Shown here piece by piece: positions 58,178 to 64,000 of a DNA stretch of 64,000 nt (position 1 is the stretch's first letter; each line of letters begins with the position of its first letter). Below the pieces are notes generated by a model. That model made no database searches and was not told the DNA's origin. It saw only the letters and a program-made list of their open reading frames with translations. The stretch spans positions 12,060,613 to 12,124,612 of the forward strand of contig NC_016135.3 of assembly GCF_000005505.3 (NCBI RefSeq). The letters run 5' to 3'. The translations under genes were made by a program, and so were the position numbers. This DNA is from Brachypodium distachyon (Eukaryota; Streptophyta; Magnoliopsida; Poales; Poaceae).

Positions 58178-59245
58178 TCAATGGTCGGCGCTGCCTTGAT
58201 CGGCAACGTCTTCCTGGTTCGCAGCCAGGTTCTGCTGATGCAGCTCCATAACTCGCCTGTCATTGTTCGAATGCACTGCACCTTGATACGTCGGGTTGTT
58301 GGCCGGACGGTACTCTGGGAGCAGCTTCCTAGCGTACGCACGTATGCCGCAGGGATTGCATAGTGGCGACTGGCAATCAGGGCCATGTCTCCACTGAACT
58401 GATTTCTGTACACCACAGTGCACGCAGCTCTTGTTGTCCCTGTATCTCACCCTGTTCGTGCTACGAAACTAGGTGGAACCCCTGCGCAGAGTCCGCCGAC
58501 GCCTGTGCGCACCACCGCTCCGTGTTCGCCTCGCCACCGCGTTCGAATCCTCTGCTTCGTCGTCCCCGTACAGATCTTCACTACCGTTAACGGATGTGGC
58601 CATGTCGGACGACGAACTGCCGCCGAGACCCGGCAGGTTTCCACCCCAAGTAATGCTTCTTCCGCGATTCCCGGTCCTAGCAGCAACCGAGCTCCATGTA
58701 TCTCCCTCTGGCACACTTTGCGCAATGGCAAGTGGCGCCGGCGCAATTGGTTCCAGCAACCCAACTTCCAATGGGTCACCAGGAACCATCACTGGCGATG
58801 CAAGCAGAGATGACATAGTTGGCGAACCGAAAAGGGTATCTTCGTAGTCATCGATGGCAAGCAAAGTATCAGGATATGGGATCTGTGTAACAAGATGTAG
58901 CCAGGACAATTACAGTTAGCGGCAGGAGAAGTCGACATCGCTTGAACTACAGTACTAACAGAATACAAAGCTGAAATATATCACCTCATCATGCAGATCC
59001 ACACCAATCTCGTACAGGACCATCGCCAGTTGTTCTGGATCGTTCAGCAAGGAGAAGAGAAGATCATCACTGACAAAACCACCGGTTCCGGCAGCATGGG
59101 AGCCTGGTATTGGGTGTGGTTCCAACTGCCCATCAGGGTACCCCGTGAGGTTGAGGTAGTCATCGATTAGGAAATCTCTGTTCGGATCACCACCATCTGG
59201 GTCATTGTTCCCCGCAGGTGCGGGCAGATGATCGAATCCGGCCAT
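58178..59245 (-). pseudogene. GATA zinc-finger transcription factor gene with a stop codon before the finger
   Basis: Exon 1 (59245 to 58985) starts MAGFDHLPAPAGNN and is acidic, with DDLLFSLLNDPEQLAMVLYE. A GTGATA donor and TTACACAG acceptor join it in phase to exon 2 (58882 to 58178), which starts IPYPDTLLAIDDYEDTLFGS, passes through a basic RRTRSGGAHRRRRTLRRGST segment and meets a TAG at 58471-58469. The same frame continues as FRSTNRVRYRDNKS and the finger CVHCGVQKSVQWRHGP to PLCNPCGIRA, a C-x2-C-x18-C-x2-C GATA type, then LLPEYRPANNPTY and the HSNxxRxVxE tail typical of plant subfamily I. These factors bind GATA motifs and regulate light- and growth-related genes. The stop would remove the DNA-binding domain unless read through or spliced out; no good short intron is visible. 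Confidence 0.8.
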
Positions 59246-59890
59246 CGGATGCACTCCCAAGCGATCCTGTGGTCCTATCGGGAATAAACGCCGGCAAGTA
59301 AGCTGGAGGTGACAAACAGTAGCTAGTACGAACAAGTAGACGTGGAGAGTGTGGAAACCCTGGATCTTCAAAGCAACGGAACAAAAAAAGTGGATGCCCA
59401 TGTTCTTACCTTCCCGGGGAAGACGATGGCGACAGTCTTCGGCCGAACAAGGCAAAAAGAGGGTGGGAAGACGACGGCGCAAGTTTCTCCAAGACTGCTC
59501 TTTTTGGAAAGGGATAAAAGCTTGCTGGACCCATCGCACTATGCGACCAAGACTAAAATACAAGAGTGTACACGCCGACACGCGTCCTTTTTTTTGCACT
59601 GCGGCCCTCGAAAACTGTCCTTCTGCCAAGAACATCCTTCTCACGCGTTTGTCGCTTCGGTCCCACTGGCAGTCCTTAAATAATGTTCAGTCCGTCAACG
59701 CTACGACTTAAAATTCATTTGGTATTGTTCGCCGACACCATAGCACCGGCGGCGTCCCAAGACATGTGAAATGGTGCCATCAAACATCAGCTGTAAACCC
59801 GACTGTGTTGAGCACAACTTACTAGGAAAGATAGACAGTTCAAACACGAGTAGTATCGAAGGTTACGCACACGAGTTCGTCTCCACAAGG
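59246..59890. other. GATA gene upstream region
   Basis: No separate gene is recognised. The minus-strand open frame upstream of the GATA start (to 59644) has no motif and probably covers 5' UTR and promoter. Beyond it the second LINE begins at about 59900. Confidence 0.45.
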
Positions 59891-60025
59891 AGCAGGTTCA
59901 GGAACGAGGAGTGTTGATGAGCTCTCCGCTGCTCACGCCGCGCCACTGGCCACTCCGGCCGTGACGGCCACCCACCTCCTCACTGCCGCTGCGCCCTCTC
60001 CACGCGCCCCGGCCACCACGCGCCC

Positions 60026-62536
60026 ATGAGGGCCTCTTCGTCCCCTCGACCCGTCGGTTCCTTCAGTTCCTCTCCCAGACCCGGTGGTCTCTTGCTGTCT
60101 CTGACTGGAACTGCTGCTGCCTTGAACTCGTCAACGCCCTCTGCACCCACCCGGTCCTTCAACGATGTTGTCGCCCTGGGCGGTCCGAGCGTGGCTCCCG
60201 CTCGTCTGGGGAAGGCTCACTCTACCCCATCCTCTCCGCGCTCGGTCCGGCGGTCCGAGGCACTCTCGCGCCTGTCGTCCATGGTGGTCGGTTCGCTGCC
60301 TTCCCTTCCAGCAGCTCCCGCTGCCGAGAATGGAAACCCGTGGATCTCGGTGCCGTCCAGAAGTCGTCGCCCTCCGCTTGACGGGCGGCCGCCCATGCTG
60401 CCTGGATCCTCGCGCCTTCCCAGCCGCGCCTCTCCGCCGAGTCCTGCCCGTGCTGCCTTCTTAAGGCGCTTCAGGGGCCGTTGTTTCCGTTGCCTTAGCA
60501 CGGACCACCGCCGCGCTGCCTGCCGTGACCCTCCCCGCTGCATAGAGTGTTGGTCCTGGGGTCATCTCGCCTCCGAGTCCTCCCGCTGCCATGCTGCCCG
60601 CCGGAGCACAGCCGCCGCTCCCGCCCACTCAAGCCTGCCAGTTCACCAGTGCCTGCGCTTCCCCGTCCCACCGCCGTCTGCCGCCATGCTCAGCAGGGCC
60701 CTCACCCTGCCGACGCCCCGCCGCTCGGGCTCCTCCCGCTCGGTCGTCATGGCCTCGCGCTACGTCGAGCACCAGGTGTTCATCCTGCGCAACCACGGGG
60801 TGCTCGTCAACGCCGTCGACCTGCACCACTCCGCCAGCCCGATCCTCGTCGGCAAGGCGATTGAAGAGGAGCTCGGCATCCAGCCGCACTCGCTTCGTGT
60901 CACCCATCACCACCCCGAGGCTTTCTACATCCACTTCGACTTCCCTGCACACCGCGACCGCGCTGTCGCCCTCGGCCGCCTCATCGTCAATGACTCAGCT
61001 TTCATCCTTCAGCCTTGGCGTGAGTTGGACCACGGCTCCGTCGAGCGCTTCAACCTCCACGTTCGTGTCGTGATTGAGAAGATGCCCTTGCACCTGTGGT
61101 CCATCGAGGGCGCCGAGTCCGTCTTGGGCAAGGATGTCATCGTCGATCGCCTCGACAGCCGCACCTATGCCAAGGAGGACACCCAGCTCTTCAGCTGCTG
61201 GGTGTGGTGCTGGAGCCTTGACAGCATCCCCAGCGACCACGTCTTCACCATCTTCCGCAACGGCGCTGGCCGGGTCGAGGAGATGAATGGTTACTCCCCG
61301 CCTCGCCGCGCCGTCGCCCCGCCACCTGAGGGTATTACCTTCACTGCCCTCATCCATATCGACCTTGCCGAGGATTGGACTGTCAGGGAGTCTCGCACGC
61401 CGTCGAGCCGCCAGAGCGGCATGCCTTCGTCAAGCTCGGAGGAGGTGCCCCCAGTTCCTGCCATCCAGCAGTACACGTGGTTCATGCGCTGTCGGGATGG
61501 GGAGGAGCCCCGCTCCGGCGCCCGCCGCCGCCTTCTCGGTCCCTGCAGGGACTTCTTCACCTCTACGCGGCGTGACGATGCCGATGATGATGCCGATGAC
61601 CGCCGCGGCCCTGGGCGTGGCCTTGGCTCCCCCCGCGCCCTGCCGCCGCGCACCGTCATCTCTGCCCTTCACGATCAGGGCGGGAGCCGTCGCCGTTGCC
61701 GCACTCCGGTCAGACAGCGCCGCCGGGCTGCCTCCCCGCCTCACCAGCTCAACGTTGTGGTGCTGCCACCCCCGCCCCCGCTCCCCTCTGACGGGACTCT
61801 GCCGCTTCGCCTCGTCTCCATGCCGGCGGAGGTGGAGGTGCCCGTGGTGCCCACGCCACCGCTCTCGCCTCCGGCGCCCGAGACGGCTCTGTCTCCTACT
61901 TCTCCAGACAGCTACTTCTCCGCCTCCAGTGAAGACCCCTTGGCCGAGCTGATGGCCGCCGAGCGCCTTGACGACTTTGTTAGTGTGCAGGATAGCGTCG
62001 ACCCCATGGAGTTCGAGCTGAACGCGTTCTGCAACAAGATCGTGGCTTCCCCGCTGATGTTCTCGCCCACCGGTGGGCTCGGACGCGCCCCTTACAGCCC
62101 CTCCCTTCTCAGCCGCGCCTCGCCACCACCCTCTCCGGCCGTCGACGTCGACTCCGAGGCCACTGACGGGGCGCTCCGCGCTCTCTTCGCCGCGCCCCCG
62201 ACCTCCATTTTGGGTGCCTCTCCGCCCACGCCCTCGCCGATCGCCAAGGAGAAGCCCCAGTTCACTCCTCGTCGTAGTGCTCGCCAGGCTGGGAAGCCAT
62301 CTGCCACTCCGGTGGCACAACGCGCCACCGCCCGCCTTGCAAAGGAGCTTGCCGTCGTCGAGCTTGGCGACCTGCACCCTGACTCTGCCGCCACTACCCT
62401 CGTCCAGCGCTTCAAGGAGCCGCTCCGCGAGGTTGACGTGGACGGCCTCGCCGTGCTGACCCGGATCGACCGCGACGCGCTTCACCGCGCCGCCGCCCGG
62501 GCTTCTGCCACTAGAGCTGCCACTCCGGCACATTAG
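60026..62536 (+). CDS. LINE ORF1 protein: two zinc knuckles then a DUF4283-like domain
   Basis: An open frame of 836 codons. A Ser/Pro/Arg-rich start is followed near residues 150-190 by two CCHC-type knuckles (CFRCLSTDHRRAAC; CIECWSWGHLASESSRC, the second irregular). A DUF4283-like region follows at about 240-420 (MASRYVEHQVFILRN, YIHFDFPAHRDRAVALGRLI, HVRVVIEKMPLHLWS, CWVWCWSLDSIPSDHVFTIF). The C-terminal half is low in complexity, with Pro/Arg/Ala-rich stretches, and a more structured end (RRSARQAGKPSA, KELAVVELGDLHPDS). It would bind element RNA. The knuckles come before the DUF4283-like part, the reverse of the LINE at 38-44 kb. The first ATG was chosen as start; a later one is possible. 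Confidence 0.75.
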   Translation: MRASSSPRPVGSFSSSPRPGGLLLSLTGTAAALNSSTPSAPTRSFNDVVALGGPSVAPARLGKAHSTPSSPRSVRRSEALSRLSSMVVGSLPSLPAAPAAENGNPWISVPSRSRRPPLDGRPPMLPGSSRLPSRASPPSPARAAFLRRFRGRCFRCLSTDHRRAACRDPPRCIECWSWGHLASESSRCHAARRSTAAAPAHSSLPVHQCLRFPVPPPSAAMLSRALTLPTPRRSGSSRSVVMASRYVEHQVFILRNHGVLVNAVDLHHSASPILVGKAIEEELGIQPHSLRVTHHHPEAFYIHFDFPAHRDRAVALGRLIVNDSAFILQPWRELDHGSVERFNLHVRVVIEKMPLHLWSIEGAESVLGKDVIVDRLDSRTYAKEDTQLFSCWVWCWSLDSIPSDHVFTIFRNGAGRVEEMNGYSPPRRAVAPPPEGITFTALIHIDLAEDWTVRESRTPSSRQSGMPSSSSEEVPPVPAIQQYTWFMRCRDGEEPRSGARRRLLGPCRDFFTSTRRDDADDDADDRRGPGRGLGSPRALPPRTVISALHDQGGSRRRCRTPVRQRRRAASPPHQLNVVVLPPPPPLPSDGTLPLRLVSMPAEVEVPVVPTPPLSPPAPETALSPTSPDSYFSASSEDPLAELMAAERLDDFVSVQDSVDPMEFELNAFCNKIVASPLMFSPTGGLGRAPYSPSLLSRASPPPSPAVDVDSEATDGALRALFAAPPTSILGASPPTPSPIAKEKPQFTPRRSARQAGKPSATPVAQRATARLAKELAVVELGDLHPDSAATTLVQRFKEPLREVDVDGLAVLTRIDRDALHRAAARASATRAATPAH

Positions 62537-62761
62537 TTCCTGATGCTATGCAACCTTAGTTTGTTTAGGCGACGTCCGGCCTTAAGCCGGTTCTTTAGTA
62601 GCTGTGACGTGGTGTCAGTGGACCGACTTCGGAAGACGTCTTATTGGTGGTTTATTAGAACTCGTCTCCGCCCCCTGTATGCTCGGTTGGTGTTTTGCAA
62701 TACTAGTTCTAGTTCGCTGCCATTTCTTCATGAGTTTGTTACTGTTCCCCCATGTTCCCCC

Positions 62762-64000
62762 ATGAATGACACCCTTTGTCCGATCATGTGCTGGAATGTG
62801 CGTGGCCTCAACACCGCCGCGCGTCGCGCTGCTGTCTGCGAGCTAGCCTCGGCCGCTAAGGCTGGGATTTTGTGTCTTCAAGAAACTAAGCTATCTGCGA
62901 TCGATGACACGATGGCTCGTGAAATTGCTGGCCCCAGCCGGCACTGCTTCATCCATCTGCCCGCCGAGGGCACTCGCGGAGAAGTGGCCCTGTTTTGGAA
63001 CCCCGATCTTGTCGCCATTTCCAACCCGCAGATGCACTCCTTCTCCATTTCGGCTGTCGTCACCGTGGTGCAGTCTGGCCTTGCTTTCGTCCTCTCCACT
63101 GTGTATGGTCTGGCCGACGACGGTCGCAAGGCGGCCTTTCTTCAGGAAATCTCTGACATCTCTCCGCACCAGGGGGTGCCCTGGCTGATCGCCGGGGACT
63201 TCAACCTAATCTACGAGGCAAGAGACAAGAACAATATCAACCTTTGTCATCGTCTCATGGGCCAATTTCGCGCTGCCATCGACCTCGCCGAGCTCTTCGA
63301 ACTGCGCTACTCTAATCGCAATTTCTCCTAGAGTAATGAGCAGCAACAACCCACTTTGGTTAAGCTCGATCGCATCTTCTGCAACGCCGCATGGGATGCC
63401 CTGTTCTCTCCTTGTGCCGTCCACGCCCTCTCCACGTCACACTCTGATCATTGTCCGCTGCTCCTCGCCGGTTTTAGTATGCCGCCCCAAAAAGCGCGTT
63501 TCCGCTTCGAAAATTTCTGGCCGAAGCACCCGGGCTTCTCCGACGTCGTGGCCTCCACCTGGTTCGAGGAGGTGTCCTCTGCTAATCCTCTCCGCCGGCT
63601 CCGTGTCAAGTTGGGTCGGGCGGCCCGCGCCCTCCGCCGTTGGAGCAAAGGGCTTTTCAGTGATGCTCGTTTCCAGCTCCACCTTGCTCTCGAGATCACT
63701 CTCCGCCTGGACGTCGCGCAGGACTCCCGTCCGCTCACGGCCCTGGAGTTCCACCTCCGTCGTGCTCTCAAGACCAAGGTGCTCGGCCTTGCTGCCGTCG
63801 AGCGCGCCCGCCGCCGCCAGGCGTCCCGGCAAGTGGCTTCGGGAGGGCGACGCGAACACCAGATTTTTTCATATTAAGATCAATTCTAGGCGCCATAAAA
63901 ACTTCATTCATCAGATTGCCTCCGGCTTCGGTATACACGTTGCCCACGAGGACAAGGTCAGCGCGCTGCATCAACACTTCTCCGACATTCTTGGCGCCTC
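62762..64000 (+). pseudogene. LINE ORF2, endonuclease part, interrupted and incomplete
   Basis: From ATG 62762 the frame encodes an AP-like endonuclease with MCWNVRGLNTAARR (Asn), ILCLQETKL (Glu), WLIAGDFNLI (Asp/Asn) and SHSDHCPLLLAG. A TAG at 63329-63331 replaces a Trp-like codon and the same frame resumes at once with SNEQQQPTLVKLDRIFCN. Near 63834 a one-base change shifts the linker before the reverse transcriptase; the expected WLREGDANTRFFHIK is in another frame. The reverse transcriptase is outside the window. The upstream open stretch from 62543 has no motif. Confidence 0.82.

Larger units (their letters stand above)
59900..64000 (+). mobile_element. Second LINE, 5' part, GC-rich, runs off the window
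   Basis: ORF1 (60026-62536) and the endonuclease part of ORF2 (from 62762) lie on the plus strand in LINE order. GC content is clearly higher than in the flanks and Cys/His and DUF4283-like motifs identify ORF1. The left end is not sharply defined. The reverse transcriptase lies beyond the window. ORF2 is broken by a stop and a frameshift, while ORF1 is intact over 836 codons. Confidence 0.85.

Noticed and set aside
61430..62533. 367-codon minus-strand open frame
   Set aside because: It is the antisense of the GC-rich LINE ORF1 and is Gly/Arg-rich without motifs; GC-rich DNA leaves long shadow frames.

Overview
The window is nuclear DNA of a grass, most likely a Triticeae species (wheat, barley, Aegilops or relative). 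Signs are an Angela/BARE-like solo LTR, a 12.4 kb CACTA element with TNP2 and Ulp1 reading frames, Stowaway MITEs, Mutator-like elements, plant L1-type LINEs, U6-type promoter modules resembling wheat U6, and a block of plastid-derived DNA. Genus and chromosome cannot be told from the sequence alone.

Layout. 1-943: 5' end of an LTR retrotransposon on the minus strand (gag start, tRNA-iMet primer site, LTR). 946-2893: a scrambled nuclear plastid insertion (psbE-psbF, trnI/trnA exons, rps7, rpl23, psbD, ycf2 and 23S fragments). 2.9-5.1 kb: a damaged minus-strand gene of a grass Ulp1-like protease family. 6196-7265: a Mutator-like element carrying GC-rich, gene-like DNA. 8.5-20.5 kb and 32.9-33.0 kb: four damaged copies of an F-box/LRR/FBD gene in alternating orientation. 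One copy is split by about 6 kb of nested insertions (12651-18706). Another is split near its start codon by the CACTA element (20517-32929), which itself holds a solo LTR. 33-37.8 kb: sparse AT-rich DNA. 37833-44248: an L1-type LINE on the minus strand with a target-site duplication. 45-50 kb: fragments of B3-domain genes and of an unrecognised Trp-rich exon family, with a 524 bp Mutator-like MITE whose empty site survives in a paralogous copy 2.3 kb away. 52.6-57.2 kb: an 11-exon Ulp1-like family gene, nearly intact but with two lesions. 58.2-59.2 kb: a minus-strand two-exon GATA factor gene with a stop codon just before its zinc finger. 59.9-64 kb: the 5' part of a second, GC-rich LINE running off the window.

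Almost nothing is clearly functional. The best candidates for real or recent genes are the GATA locus, the 52.6-57.2 kb Ulp1-like locus and the 48.8-50.0 kb B3 locus, each with one or two visible lesions. The most notable non-coding signal is three minus-strand modules inside the CACTA element. Each has a plant snRNA upstream sequence element, exactly 24 bases, then a TATA box, with a T-run 150-220 bases downstream: the layout of a U6-type RNA polymerase III gene. All calls come from reading the sequence and remembered family features; no database search or alignment program was run.
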